A stretch of 49,414 nt of DNA from Candidatus Kapaibacterium sp. (GCA_018882895.1 VERF01000013.1:1-49414); one strand, 5' to 3'. Shown: positions 36,783-46,573, counted from the stretch's first letter. Notes: generated from the letters alone by a model not told the origin. Translations and numbers: made by a program.

Positions 36783-37574
36783 GTGATTGGACTCCGCAGA
36801 AGGGTTTGGGCGAATCTACGCACCACGCTCTTGACGTGGTTGTGGTCGACTCTCGTGTTGGCCGAGGTTTCGGCGCAGCGCTCTGCCCCGTGCAGCGTGA
36901 CGGGGGGTGACGTGCTTAGCGAATCGGAAGGGATGGCCAGCCCCCTGGCACCTATCGGCAAGATGCTCGACGTGGTGTTTGTGCCTCGCCCGTTCGGACT
37001 TGACGGATTGTCGCAAGCCCGCATCGCCATTCCGCTCAAGCCGCTGCCGATGTCGGTCGCCCTCGACGCGCGCGGCACGATGGTGATGAGTCGCTTTGCC
37101 CCGTCAGCCAGGATGCGCTGGACCCCGATGGAGGGATATGCCATGGGGCTTGCCGGCACGCTGGAATGGATCTCGATCTTGGGATTCGATGACGCCGTAT
37201 CAGCATCGATCGATGCACACGCAGGGATGACGATGGCCGAATGGATGATGTGTGTAGGGATCGATGCACTGATCGAGATCGGCGCTGTGAGGGGGCCGAC
37301 GTTTCGGGCTGGACTGTCTAGGTCCCTCGACTCCCACCGGGTGATGGTGGATGTGCGACTTCCCTGGGACCGTTCGGCATCGCTGCGATTATCATCCATG
37401 TTCCGGTTGCCCGACAGGGTCCGCGTGCGCGTAGCTCTTGCGTCGAATCCGGTGACGGTTGAGTGCGCGGTGCGGTTTGGGATCTCGCCAACGGCAGACC
37501 TGATGATCGACCTGTGTCATATTCAGCCCCTTGGCATGCGAACGGCTCTCACATTGTCGGTCGACGTTCCGTGA
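36783..37574 (+). CDS. Hypothetical secreted protein
   Basis: GTG start at 36783 gives signal-peptide-like 'RTTLLTWLWSTLVLAEVSAQ'; TGATG overlap with next ORF. Confidence 0.5.
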   Translation: MIGLRRRVWANLRTTLLTWLWSTLVLAEVSAQRSAPCSVTGGDVLSESEGMASPLAPIGKMLDVVFVPRPFGLDGLSQARIAIPLKPLPMSVALDARGTMVMSRFAPSARMRWTPMEGYAMGLAGTLEWISILGFDDAVSASIDAHAGMTMAEWMMCVGIDALIEIGAVRGPTFRAGLSRSLDSHRVMVDVRLPWDRSASLRLSSMFRLPDRVRVRVALASNPVTVECAVRFGISPTADLMIDLCHIQPLGMRTALTLSVDVP

Positions 37575-39115
37575 TGACGGCAAGGCGTTCCATCGTAATC
37601 CTTCTGGTGCTGCATGTCATGAGCTGCCGAGCTCAGGAGCTCGATCCGGATACGCTCGCTTCGGCAGAGTCACTCAGCTGGATCGAGGATCTCATGATGG
37701 ATGCACTGCCGGGAAGCTCAATGCTTGTTCGCACTGGTACCGGCGGCGAGATCACGGGTATGCGGCTGTTGCTCGACCACCCGTCTGCGCATGGCGGTCT
37801 TCTTCGGTCGGCCACCTTCGGTGAGCATCCGCTCTGGTGGGTGGGCTTTCGCGGGCGCACGTGGACGCTTTTGGTCGGTGACGTGACGGCCGAAGCCGGA
37901 TATGGCTCCTTGCTCTCGGCGGCAAGGGGCTTGGGGCGCTCCCGGCTGCTGCCGGCTCGCCCCTTGCGCATGCTTGCATCCGACGTGCATGCCCGAAGCG
38001 TGCGGGGCGGAATCGGTGGCGTGCGCGGCGTGGCCGCAGCATTCAGACTCGATACGCAGATGGTTGGCCGAGTGATGATCGGAAGTAGCGACGATGCCCA
38101 ATTTCTGGCCGCGTGGTTGGAATCGCGTCTGTTCGGAGCATCGTCATGTCTGACGTTCTTGGTTCGAGGCGACACGCAGGGAATTGCGCCGGCGCTTGCC
38201 GTGGCCGTCGGCAAGCAGTTCGGCGGCGTCGAGGCCGGATGCGAGCTCGCCGTGGACGCTCGTCTGCGTCCGGTCCTGCAGGCGTGCTTGGCCGTGCGAA
38301 GCACGAATGCACCAACATCGTTGTCGCTGTGGTATGCTCCGGCCGATTGCGACCTGCCTATGGGAAGCGTGTGGGCCACGTCGGAACCGATGAACAACAC
38401 CTGGGGCGCGATGCTGCGGCAACGAGTGAGCGTGCGTGCGGTAGCAACAGCCCGTCTTTCTGCGTGCCTGTATGGACGTCCGTGGCGAAGTCGACTTCTT
38501 CCCATGGCTTCGGCCGGGGTGGAGGTGATTGCCGACATCGAGCAACGCGTCACCTCGCGCCTGATTGCCGAGTGGCGGGTGCGTCATCGGCATGACGAGG
38601 ATGGACGCACCGATGGGCTACGACGTCAGTTGCAGCGCCACCTGTGGTCGGCCCGCATCCGCCTTCGCCGCAACGTCACGCGCGATCTCGACGTGCGTGT
38701 GAACATAGACCTGCGCGCGCTGCGTCATGGCATCGAGGGGTGGTCGTACGGAACCCTCGGCTGGGTGGACGCGTGCTGGCGCGCCGGCACTTCGGCTGTA
38801 TTGCGCTTGCGTGCAACTGTGTTCGCTGCCGAGTCTTCAGACGTTGCCGTTGCCGGCGTTGAGTATGCTTCTCAGGGCCTGCAAACAATGGTCAGGGGGC
38901 TCGGGTGGGGCAGACGAGTGTCCTTGGGAGGTGAGTGGACGGTGCCGGGCATGGCTGCCATCGCCCTGCAGGCCAGCGCAGAGTCGCGCATCTACAATGG
39001 CGAGCTTCGCAACGACGTCAGACTGCGCATCAGCGCCGGACTGCTCGGCGCCTTTTGGGGAAGCTCTAGGGGCGGGGCTTTACCAACAGACGATATGCGT
39101 GAGCTTCATGAATGA
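37574..39115 (+). CDS. Hypothetical (possible outer-membrane beta-barrel) protein
   Basis: 'MTARRSIVILLVLHVMSCRAQELD' signal; amphipathic beta-rich sequence; 'TLLVGDVTAEAGYGSLLSAARGLGRS' recalls Bacteroidota outer-membrane proteins. Confidence 0.5.
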   Translation: MTARRSIVILLVLHVMSCRAQELDPDTLASAESLSWIEDLMMDALPGSSMLVRTGTGGEITGMRLLLDHPSAHGGLLRSATFGEHPLWWVGFRGRTWTLLVGDVTAEAGYGSLLSAARGLGRSRLLPARPLRMLASDVHARSVRGGIGGVRGVAAAFRLDTQMVGRVMIGSSDDAQFLAAWLESRLFGASSCLTFLVRGDTQGIAPALAVAVGKQFGGVEAGCELAVDARLRPVLQACLAVRSTNAPTSLSLWYAPADCDLPMGSVWATSEPMNNTWGAMLRQRVSVRAVATARLSACLYGRPWRSRLLPMASAGVEVIADIEQRVTSRLIAEWRVRHRHDEDGRTDGLRRQLQRHLWSARIRLRRNVTRDLDVRVNIDLRALRHGIEGWSYGTLGWVDACWRAGTSAVLRLRATVFAAESSDVAVAGVEYASQGLQTMVRGLGWGRRVSLGGEWTVPGMAAIALQASAESRIYNGELRNDVRLRISAGLLGAFWGSSRGGALPTDDMRELHE

Positions 39116-39794
39116 AGTGTTCGGCAATGGCCAGCGAAAACGGATTGTCATAGGCTAGGCGCTCCGGATGCCACTGCACGGCCAAAAGGAATGGCTTGCC
39201 GCCTAGGGTCGCATCGCCCCATTCAAATGCTTCGATCAGTCCGTCACCCGATACTACCGACGCCGTGAAGAGCGGCGCAAGGTGCTCGACCGCTTGGTGG
39301 TGGGCCGAGTTGACGCTTCCTTCCATCGTACGGGCAATCCGACGCAGGATCGAACCGGGTTCGACGCTGACCTCATGCATGGCATCGACTGACTCTACTT
39401 GACGGTGTTCTATGTCTGAGGGTCGCTCGGTAGGCACATCGGCATACAACGTGCCACCGTAGGCGACGTTCAGGATCTGGGCACCTCGGCAGATCCCAAG
39501 AACGGGCATTCGCAGATCGCGGGCACGTTCGATCAAAGCCAGTTCGCGCTCGTCGCGTGCTTCGTCGATCGACTGGCACAGTGGCCGACGTTCCTCGGAA
39601 TTGTAGCGCGATGGGTCCACATCGGGTCCGCCACTAAGCACCAGTCCGTCACATTCACTGAGCATGTCGGCTGCTTCTGTGGCCGAATGAGGATGCATGT
39701 CGACGATGTCAACGCCCTGGTCGGCCGCCCGAAGCCAGGGAGCATAGCGTTCATAGGACGGGCTTCCGCTGGCGCGGGAAATGGCGATCTTCAC
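39066..39794 (-). CDS. Class I glutamine amidotransferase / gamma-glutamyl-gamma-aminobutyrate hydrolase family (peptidase C26)
   Basis: 'DGLVLSGGPDVDPSRY', 'PVLGICRGAQILNVAYGGTLYAD', 'AVQWHPERL'. Confidence 0.9.
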   Translation of the reverse strand: MKIAISRASGSPSYERYAPWLRAADQGVDIVDMHPHSATEAADMLSECDGLVLSGGPDVDPSRYNSEERRPLCQSIDEARDERELALIERARDLRMPVLGICRGAQILNVAYGGTLYADVPTERPSDIEHRQVESVDAMHEVSVEPGSILRRIARTMEGSVNSAHHQAVEHLAPLFTASVVSGDGLIEAFEWGDATLGGKPFLLAVQWHPERLAYDNPFSLAIAEHFIHEAHAYRLLVKPRP

Positions 39795-40753
39795 GATGTG
39801 ATACCTGATAGGAGTGCTGAAAGAAGTGACGTTGACGAAGAGACGTGCATCTCTAGTTCAAGGACGCTGATGTGATGGCGAATCTCCTCGTCGGCCACAA
39901 GCGGAAGAAGCTTCACCTGATCCTTGGCTGTGGTGATGACCGATGCGTTGTGGCGTGTTGCTGCCGCAGTGATGGTGCGCACGTTAAAGGCGGTGTATCG
40001 GTGGTGATCGCCATAGACGATGGACTCGGCCACGGTGTAGCCAAGATCGTACAGGGCCGAATGAAAGCGCTCCGGACGTGCGATGCCGCTCACGGCAACG
40101 ACCGGACGGTTAAGTGGAGCCGGACAGGATGTTGTGGTGGTGAGTTCGTAGATGCATGCCGTCGACTTAACGTGCGGCTGCACGTCGGCAGTTGTCACGC
40201 CCGTGCCCAGCAGAACGATGTCGGCCCGCTTCAGTGATGAAAGGGGCTCTCGAAGACGTCCTGCCGGCAGCAGTGACCCGCCGATTGTTGCGGCATCAAC
40301 GATCACCACATCAACGTCGCGATGAAGAGCCCGATGCTGGAAGCCATCGTCAACAATGATCACGTCACATGGCAGGTTGCCGGCAGCGTAGGCGGCGGCC
40401 TCTACTTTGTCGGCGCTCACCACCACCGGCACGCCAAGCACGGTGGCATGCAAGGCGGCTTCGTCGCCGGCAGCATCGACGGTTGCCAGCATGTGCACGC
40501 CATCGTGCACCACGACAAGGCCGCGAGAGCGTCTGCGATATCCGCGCATCACAATGGCCGGTCTGCGTCCGGCCTGTCGTAGCATCCGCACCAGCATCTG
40601 CACCGTCGGCGTCTTGCCGGTCCCTCCGGCCGAGAGATTGCCCACACTGATGACTGGACATTCCACCGGAACGATGGGCCGCTGGCGGTGATCGTATTGC
40701 GTGTTGCGGCGTTCGACGAGTCGGCCATACAGTTTCGAGAGCACGCTCAGCAC
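39791..40753 (-). CDS. lpxK: Tetraacyldisaccharide 4'-kinase
   Basis: 'VISVGNLSAGGTGKTPTVQMLVRML', 'GDEAALHA', 'DVIIVDDGFQHRALHRDVDVVIVDA'. Confidence 0.94.
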   Translation of the reverse strand: MLSVLSKLYGRLVERRNTQYDHRQRPIVPVECPVISVGNLSAGGTGKTPTVQMLVRMLRQAGRRPAIVMRGYRRRSRGLVVVHDGVHMLATVDAAGDEAALHATVLGVPVVVSADKVEAAAYAAGNLPCDVIIVDDGFQHRALHRDVDVVIVDAATIGGSLLPAGRLREPLSSLKRADIVLLGTGVTTADVQPHVKSTACIYELTTTTSCPAPLNRPVVAVSGIARPERFHSALYDLGYTVAESIVYGDHHRYTAFNVRTITAAATRHNASVITTAKDQVKLLPLVADEEIRHHISVLELEMHVSSSTSLLSALLSGITS

Positions 40754-41337
40754 GTGACCGCCCCCAGCTGGTGCATGCGTTGGTCCATGCGCGCGATCTC
40801 GGCCGCGGTCTCTTCCTGCGTCATGTTGGCATCAACGGTCACAGGCTCACTGATATGAAGGGTGATGCGCGAAAATGGAAGGGGCACCTGGAACCGATCC
40901 CATGAACGGGCGAAGGTGTAGACGCTGACGGCTCGGACGCGCACGTGGACGATGGGCACGCCGCTGCGCTGCGCAGTGATGACCGCACCCGGCTTGGATT
41001 GGTGCGCCGGCCCCCGTGGTCCGTCGGGTGTGATCAGCACGATGTTGTCCGGAGCCAGCGTGACGAGTTGTTCAAGGGCCTGCTTGCCCCCTCGAGAAGA
41101 AGATCCTTCCACGATGGTGTGACCCCAGTCGCGCAGCAGCTGCTGCAGGATCTTGCCGTCCTGACTCGGGCTGACGAGGACGATCGAATGAAGGGGGCCA
41201 AACGTTGCGAGCACCGGAAGCATCTCGCCGTGCCACGTTACCACGATGCACGGACTGATCGGAATTCGACCTTCGATATGGATGCGCCAGCTGCGGGCAA
41301 GTGTGCGAACCAGCAGCGAGAAGAGCTTGGCCTTCAT
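40747..41337 (-). CDS. DUF374 lysophospholipid acyltransferase family protein
   Basis: 'TWHGEMLPVL', 'VLVSPSQDGKILQQLLRDWGHTIVEGSSSRGGKQAL', 'LITPDGPRGP'. Confidence 0.88.
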   Translation of the reverse strand: MKAKLFSLLVRTLARSWRIHIEGRIPISPCIVVTWHGEMLPVLATFGPLHSIVLVSPSQDGKILQQLLRDWGHTIVEGSSSRGGKQALEQLVTLAPDNIVLITPDGPRGPAHQSKPGAVITAQRSGVPIVHVRVRAVSVYTFARSWDRFQVPLPFSRITLHISEPVTVDANMTQEETAAEIARMDQRMHQLGAVTC

Positions 41338-42449
41338 CCTCTTTTCCTCTGCACCATATCGCGAATGATCTCGGCAGCACGCTGGCTTGCTCCGTGCGAG
41401 GAAAGCATGTGGCGAATCTCAAGCATCGCATCGGTCAGCTCCTGACGTCTGTCGAGATTCGTCGAAAGATCGGCGATCTCCCGCGCGATGGCCTCGGGTG
41501 TAGCATCTGACTGAATGTACTCGTGGACCACGTTGCGCTGCAGAAGAAGATTCATGAGCGTGATCGACGGAACATCGATCAATGCCTTGCTCAGATGATA
41601 GCTCAAAAAAGATGTCCGATAGAAAGAGCCGTAGGGAAGCCCCCTGAGCGTTGCCTCAAGCGTGGAAGTGCCGGCCTTGATCATTCCTGCCCACGCCCCA
41701 TCTATGGCCTCAGCGGCATTGTCGACGATTGCCGCTCCGGCATCGGCAAGGGGCTGAAGCGCCGAAGGTGCGACGCCCGCAGCGCGAGGCACGACGAATG
41801 CGATGTTGCTGTCTGAGGCACGAACGCGCTCCATCGCTGCAGTGAGGATCGGTACGTGACGCTGCAGTTCCTGCGAGCGCGAGCCGGGCATCAGCAGGAT
41901 GGGTCCGCTGGGACGTCGAACTGTTGGCGGCCCGAGTGCCTCCATGAGCGGATGGCCGACGTATTCGGCTCGAATGCCGAAGCGGGAGAAGAACTCGACC
42001 TCGAACGGAAAGACAACCAAGAGCCGGTCCACGGCCGCGGCCAATGCTGGCGCCCGACGTTTGCCCCATGCCCAAAGCTGGGGCGCGATGTACCAGATCA
42101 CCGGCAGGCGCGGGGAGCGGACCCGACGAGCAAGGCGCAGATTGAAGCCCGGATAGTCCACGGGGATGAAGGCAAGGGGCTTGCTGCGCTCAATGTGGCG
42201 CTGACACGTCTCGAGCAGGTTCGTGAAGTACCGATATCGCTTGGCCACCTCCACAAAGCCCGTCACGGCAAGGTCTCGGATCGATGCCAGAGAGTGAAGA
42301 CCCTCGAGTTCCATGGCCGGACCCCCAAAGCCCTCGAAGACCACGTCCGGGATGTGCAGACGCAGCTGACGCATCAGGCGCGCCGCGTGCGCGTCGCCCG
42401 AGGGTTCGCCGGCCGTGATGAAGATGCGGGGGGGTAGTTCGTTACGCAT
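41334..42449 (-). CDS. lpxB: Lipid-A-disaccharide synthase
   Basis: 'FITAGEPSGDAHAARLMRQL', 'YIAPQLWAWGKRRAPAL', 'FEVEFFSRFGIRAEYVGHPL'. Confidence 0.94.
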   Translation of the reverse strand: MRNELPPRIFITAGEPSGDAHAARLMRQLRLHIPDVVFEGFGGPAMELEGLHSLASIRDLAVTGFVEVAKRYRYFTNLLETCQRHIERSKPLAFIPVDYPGFNLRLARRVRSPRLPVIWYIAPQLWAWGKRRAPALAAAVDRLLVVFPFEVEFFSRFGIRAEYVGHPLMEALGPPTVRRPSGPILLMPGSRSQELQRHVPILTAAMERVRASDSNIAFVVPRAAGVAPSALQPLADAGAAIVDNAAEAIDGAWAGMIKAGTSTLEATLRGLPYGSFYRTSFLSYHLSKALIDVPSITLMNLLLQRNVVHEYIQSDATPEAIAREIADLSTNLDRRQELTDAMLEIRHMLSSHGASQRAAEIIRDMVQRKRG

Positions 42450-42481
42450 GGAGGATGCTCGCCATCAGGGTCAAAAATCGG

Positions 42482-42489
42482 TATATTTC
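42482..42489 (+). promoter_or_regulatory. TAnnTTTG-like box (TATATTTC) upstream of GTG 42514
   Basis: Same motif class followed by GGAGGA RBS. Confidence 0.4.
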
Positions 42490-42513
42490 GCCTCGGTTTT
42501 GGAGGATTCTCCC

Positions 42514-43167
42514 GTGAAACATCTGCTGGTGACAATTTTCGCTGCTATTGCCGTGTCTGTGGCCGGAGCCACCGATGCTGCACGGCTCGTGCGTTTGCAG
42601 GGATCCGAGCCGATTCTGCTCGATCCATCCTCAACGATACGCGTAGCCCAAGGCGCTGAGATCCGCCTGGGAATCGAGAACATCACCAGCGCTAAGTATC
42701 ACGAGATCACCTGGTACAAGAACGACGTGGCCATCCCGGGTGCCAACAGTGCCGTGCTGGTTCTTGCCGATCTGCAGGAGCTAGCATCCGGCACCTACAC
42801 GGCCATGGTAAAGACGCCCTGCGCTGCCCGCCGCACCTCTCCGGTGGTGATCAACGTCGAGCCCGAGGGCCCATCTGTGACGTCCACGCCAACGATCGCC
42901 GGATATCAACTGCAGTCGGTTTTGCCGAATCCTGTTTCGAGCAAGGCCACCATCACGTTTTCTGTGCCCGCCCCCTGCAAGGTCCACCTCAAGGTGGTTG
43001 ACATGGTCGGACACGATGTGGCCACGATCCTCAATGCCGACGTAGCCTCGGGAACCCACACGGCCGAGTTCGTCGTCAGTGGCTCGGACATCCCGTCGAC
43101 GCTTTACTACGTCGTTCTATCGACGCAGGGTTTCAAGACGTCGCAGCCGATGATCGTCGTCAAGTAA
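42514..43167 (+). CDS. Secreted Ig-like protein with T9SS C-terminal sorting domain
   Basis: GTG start at 42514 behind GGAGGA gives signal 'VKHLLVTIFAAIAVSVAGATDA'; C-terminal 'LQSVLPNPVSSKATITFSVPAPCKVHLKVVDMVGHDV'. Confidence 0.75.
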   Translation: MKHLLVTIFAAIAVSVAGATDAARLVRLQGSEPILLDPSSTIRVAQGAEIRLGIENITSAKYHEITWYKNDVAIPGANSAVLVLADLQELASGTYTAMVKTPCAARRTSPVVINVEPEGPSVTSTPTIAGYQLQSVLPNPVSSKATITFSVPAPCKVHLKVVDMVGHDVATILNADVASGTHTAEFVVSGSDIPSTLYYVVLSTQGFKTSQPMIVVK

Positions 43168-43179
43168 GCCCCGCAAGCC

Positions 43180-44499
43180 TTACCACTCCAGCGACGTCGT
43201 TGCCTTATAGCCAAAGCTGTTGGTGAGGGTGATCTTCATCCGGTAGGGGGCTATTGCAGTCACATCAAGTCCATCCATTGGGATGACCGCGCGGGCAACG
43301 ATTCCGTCCTCTTGCGGACAGAGCCGAATGTCTTTGGGGTTGGCCTTCAGCAGAAGCGAGCCCGAGCCGCCAACACTTACCGATACCTCGCAGATGCCCG
43401 GAATGTGATCAACGAAGTCCACCACCAAAACGGCCTGATCGCCATCGCGGGCCAGGAATACGCCTCGTAGTTCGGGCTTTTCTTCCAGAGCCACGCGCTG
43501 CACATCTGACGAGGTGCTGAGATGATGTGTGTGGACGCTGGCAAGCTCGACCACGCGCGAGGTGCGCCGGCGTGAGGCGTCGAGGTTGAACCACTCGATG
43601 TTCATCATGTTCTGGCTGCGGGCGCTCACCACGCCGTCGCCCGTGTCGAAGATATCGTCGATCGAGCCTCCGATCACGCTCAGGACCTTGCGGACGAGTT
43701 CTTGGGCAGCCCCCTTGCTGAGGGTGTTGTTCACCAGGTCTACCTTGCCGATCACGCTGATGTATTCTACGTCGAGCGGGTGGGCCATCTTGCCCAGTCG
43801 CCTCAGGTACTCGCCCCCATCTTCGGGCCGACGTAGGTCGCGAACCGCCCAACTGTCGAACGGCACGTCGTCCTGCGCCTTCCGCACGGCCGAAAGGGCC
43901 AGTTCGCAGGGCGTCTTGGTCAGCACGCTTCCATTGCGGGCGCAGTCGGCAAGATCGGTCGTCACATCCCAGATCTTGGCCATCGCTGAGCCCAGGTGCG
44001 GCGTACCGATGGTGATGAGGCGCTTGACGTTGTGATCCGTCAGGCGTTTGCACAGATAGGCCCGTGCGGCCAGGCCACCCATACTGTAGCCGACCAGGAT
44101 CACACGATCGGCGCCGGTGGTTCGGCGAACCTCCGTGATGCAGGCCTCGAGCTCGTCGCGCCAGGCATTGATCGAATCGGACGAATTGGAAAAGGCCACC
44201 GTGAAGAAGTCGGCCTGACCCGAGCCGGCGATCACTCGCCGAATGTTCCCCTTGCGATCGGCCGCCAGTTCGCCGCCGTAGGTAAGCCCCAGATCCTTTC
44301 GGAAGTACTCGGTGGCCGGCCCGTGCCAGACATCGGCCTTTTGTCCGAGACCGTGCAGAAGGATGATCGGATAGGGGACCTTCATTCCGAAGGAGAGGCA
44401 TGACTGCCTGAGCTTCGGAAGGCGGGCGATACGGTCTGGAACGGATGTGCACCCAACGCCGATGATGGCCAGAAGGGCAAGCAGGATTGGTCGTGTCAT
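43180..44499 (-). CDS. Lipoprotein alpha/beta-hydrolase (triacylglycerol-lipase-like)
   Basis: Lipobox 'LLAIIGVGCTS'; 'PIILLHGLGQKADVWHGP', 'VILVGYSMGGLAARAYL'; ATG at 44499. Confidence 0.82.
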   Translation of the reverse strand: MTRPILLALLAIIGVGCTSVPDRIARLPKLRQSCLSFGMKVPYPIILLHGLGQKADVWHGPATEYFRKDLGLTYGGELAADRKGNIRRVIAGSGQADFFTVAFSNSSDSINAWRDELEACITEVRRTTGADRVILVGYSMGGLAARAYLCKRLTDHNVKRLITIGTPHLGSAMAKIWDVTTDLADCARNGSVLTKTPCELALSAVRKAQDDVPFDSWAVRDLRRPEDGGEYLRRLGKMAHPLDVEYISVIGKVDLVNNTLSKGAAQELVRKVLSVIGGSIDDIFDTGDGVVSARSQNMMNIEWFNLDASRRRTSRVVELASVHTHHLSTSSDVQRVALEEKPELRGVFLARDGDQAVLVVDFVDHIPGICEVSVSVGGSGSLLLKANPKDIRLCPQEDGIVARAVIPMDGLDVTAIAPYRMKITLTNSFGYKATTSLEW

Positions 44500-45803
44500 G
44501 TTTCTGCGACGCGCATGGAGATGCGAACTCGCTCGACACGACGGGGCGACGCCGACAGAATTGTGCATGAGTATCCGTCGATCACAACCACGTCACCAAC
44601 CGCTGGGATGCGGCCGGCACGTACATTGATGAGTCCGCCGAGCGTCTCATAGTCATCGCTTTCTGGCAGCGGTTCGGGCAGGAACTCGTTGGCCTCGTCG
44701 ATACGGATGGCCGCATCAAGCTCGAACGAACCCTGAGATTGCTGGGCGTGCATCGGCGTTTCGTCATCGTACTCATCCTGAATGTTGCCGACGAGTTCTT
44801 CGATGATGTCTTCGAGTGTCAGCAGGCCGGCCGTGCCGCCAAATTCATCCAGCACCACGGCCATGTGAACCTTGTCGCGCTGCATATCGCGCAGTAGCCG
44901 CTTCAGCTTTACGTCTTCCTGAACCAGGTAGGGGGCGTGCAGAATATCCTGCACGATCACCAGATCCCTGTGATGCATCAGCGTAAGCAGGTCCTTGGCA
45001 TATATGATCCCAACGATCGTGTCGATCGTTCCGCGGTACACCGGAAGGCGCGAGTACCCCTCGGTCATGACCGAGTCGAGCATCAAATCAACCGGCGTTG
45101 CGATATCGATTGCAGTGATCTTTGACCGAGGCACCATCACCTGGGCCGCCGTTGTTTCGGTGAATTCGAAGACGTTGTCGATCAGCTCCTGTTCCGAGAC
45201 CTCCAAAGCCCCCTGCTTGGACGACTCGGCGATCAGGTAGCGGAGCTCTTCGGGCGAGTGGACATCGTGCTCTCCGGCATGCTTGATGCCGGCGACACTG
45301 AGCATGGCGTTCGACATCCAATTCAGCGCACCAACAACCGGGCGGAACACGGCGTAGAAGGCCCGCATAGGGATGGCCACAGCAAGCGTCACCGACTCCG
45401 GACGGCGGATGGCATAGGACTTTGGAGCGATCTCGCCAACAACGATGTGCAGCACCGTGATGATGGAGAAGGCGATGATCAGTGAAACGGTATGCAGTAC
45501 CTCGGCAGAGAGCGTGATGTTAAGGGCAACCGCCGCCTGAGCAACCAGGTTTGCCACCACACTTTCGCCGATCCACCCCAGACCGAGAGAGGCAAGGGTG
45601 ATGCCAAGCTGGCAGGCGCTCAGATACGCGTCGAGGTGCTCAAGGATGTGCCGGGCAACGCCGGCAAACATGTTGCCCTCGCGTGCGCGGATCTCGATCT
45701 GCGAGGTTCGGACCTTGACCATTGCGAACTCGGCCGCAACGAAAAATCCGTTGAGGATGACGAAGAACATCGTCAGTGCGATATCACCGATCATGGGACA
45801 CAA
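44496..45803 (-). CDS. CNNM-domain / CBS-pair / CorC_HlyC hemolysin-family transporter-like protein
   Basis: 'FFVAAEFAMVKVRTSQIEIRAREGN', CBS 'VMVPRSKITAIDIATPVD', 'MAVVLDEFGGTAGLLTLEDIIEELVGNIQDEYD'. Confidence 0.92.
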   Translation of the reverse strand: MCPMIGDIALTMFFVILNGFFVAAEFAMVKVRTSQIEIRAREGNMFAGVARHILEHLDAYLSACQLGITLASLGLGWIGESVVANLVAQAAVALNITLSAEVLHTVSLIIAFSIITVLHIVVGEIAPKSYAIRRPESVTLAVAIPMRAFYAVFRPVVGALNWMSNAMLSVAGIKHAGEHDVHSPEELRYLIAESSKQGALEVSEQELIDNVFEFTETTAAQVMVPRSKITAIDIATPVDLMLDSVMTEGYSRLPVYRGTIDTIVGIIYAKDLLTLMHHRDLVIVQDILHAPYLVQEDVKLKRLLRDMQRDKVHMAVVLDEFGGTAGLLTLEDIIEELVGNIQDEYDDETPMHAQQSQGSFELDAAIRIDEANEFLPEPLPESDDYETLGGLINVRAGRIPAVGDVVVIDGYSCTILSASPRRVERVRISMRVAET

Positions 45804-45812
45804 TATACGCCG

Positions 45813-46514
45813 TCATCGCAGGGTGTTGAAGGCCTGCGGAGCTATGCGGGTATCTAGGTGGTGCGAAAAATAGAGGCTGAGAAACGACTCGATCTCAAGC
45901 CGATCCGATTCCTGTGCGGACGTCCACTTGCCCCGCAGCGATGAATGCATGATGCCGTACGAGGCGATTGACAATCGAATCCCGCCATCATGTTCATAAA
46001 CGGCGCCGTCTGACACGTCGATTGATACGTACCTGCGATCCTGCGGGAAGGGGGCTCTCTGCAGTCCAAAGCCCATCAGGTCCGCTAGCCGCAGGCGCAT
46101 GGCAACGCTCACGGAATATGCGTCGTCGTTTGCTGCTGAGTCCAGAACGTTCAAAGCGCGACACAGCAACTCGAACACACCGGCGTCAGGCTGCTCCTGT
46201 GCCTGCGTGCGCATGATCAACTCGCACATCAGCAGTCCGGCCCCGAGGTGGTCATACGACCCCTGGATTCGGGCTCTGGGCGCAATCGTTTCAGCGCGGG
46301 AGACCGTATGCAGGTCCTTGTTCTTGCCATGATACACCGTCAACCGAGCATGGCTCATTGGTTCCAGGGCAGAGCCGAGACTTGAGGATGCCGTACGAGC
46401 CCCTTTCGCCACAAGGCCGACCTTGCCGAGCTCCCGGCTGTAGGCCGTCACGATCCGGGATGAGTCCCCGAATCTGCGAGAATGTATGATGATGGCTTCC
46501 GTTGAGACGATCAC
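45813..46514 (-). CDS. recO: DNA repair protein RecO
   Basis: 'STEAIIIHSRRFGDSSRIVTAYSRELGKVGLVAKGARTASSSLGSALEPMSHARLTVYHGKNKDLHTVSRAE'. Confidence 0.92.
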   Translation of the reverse strand: MIVSTEAIIIHSRRFGDSSRIVTAYSRELGKVGLVAKGARTASSSLGSALEPMSHARLTVYHGKNKDLHTVSRAETIAPRARIQGSYDHLGAGLLMCELIMRTQAQEQPDAGVFELLCRALNVLDSAANDDAYSVSVAMRLRLADLMGFGLQRAPFPQDRRYVSIDVSDGAVYEHDGGIRLSIASYGIMHSSLRGKWTSAQESDRLEIESFLSLYFSHHLDTRIAPQAFNTLR

Positions 46515-46557
46515 AGGGGAAGTTACGACGTGGCCTTGTCAGAATCCCGGAGGGGCA

Positions 46558-46565
46558 TATATTTG
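46558..46565 (+). promoter_or_regulatory. TAnnTTTG box (TATATTTG) of the tRNA-Asn gene
   Basis: Exact consensus, CTTG 19 nt upstream, 8 nt before tRNA 5' end. Confidence 0.55.
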
Positions 46566-46573
46566 CAATCCCT

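Noticed and set aside
43409-44539. 376-aa ORF in another frame of the lipase gene
   Set aside because: Same-strand overlap with a clear lipase lipoprotein; Arg/Gly/Pro-rich frame-shadow composition.
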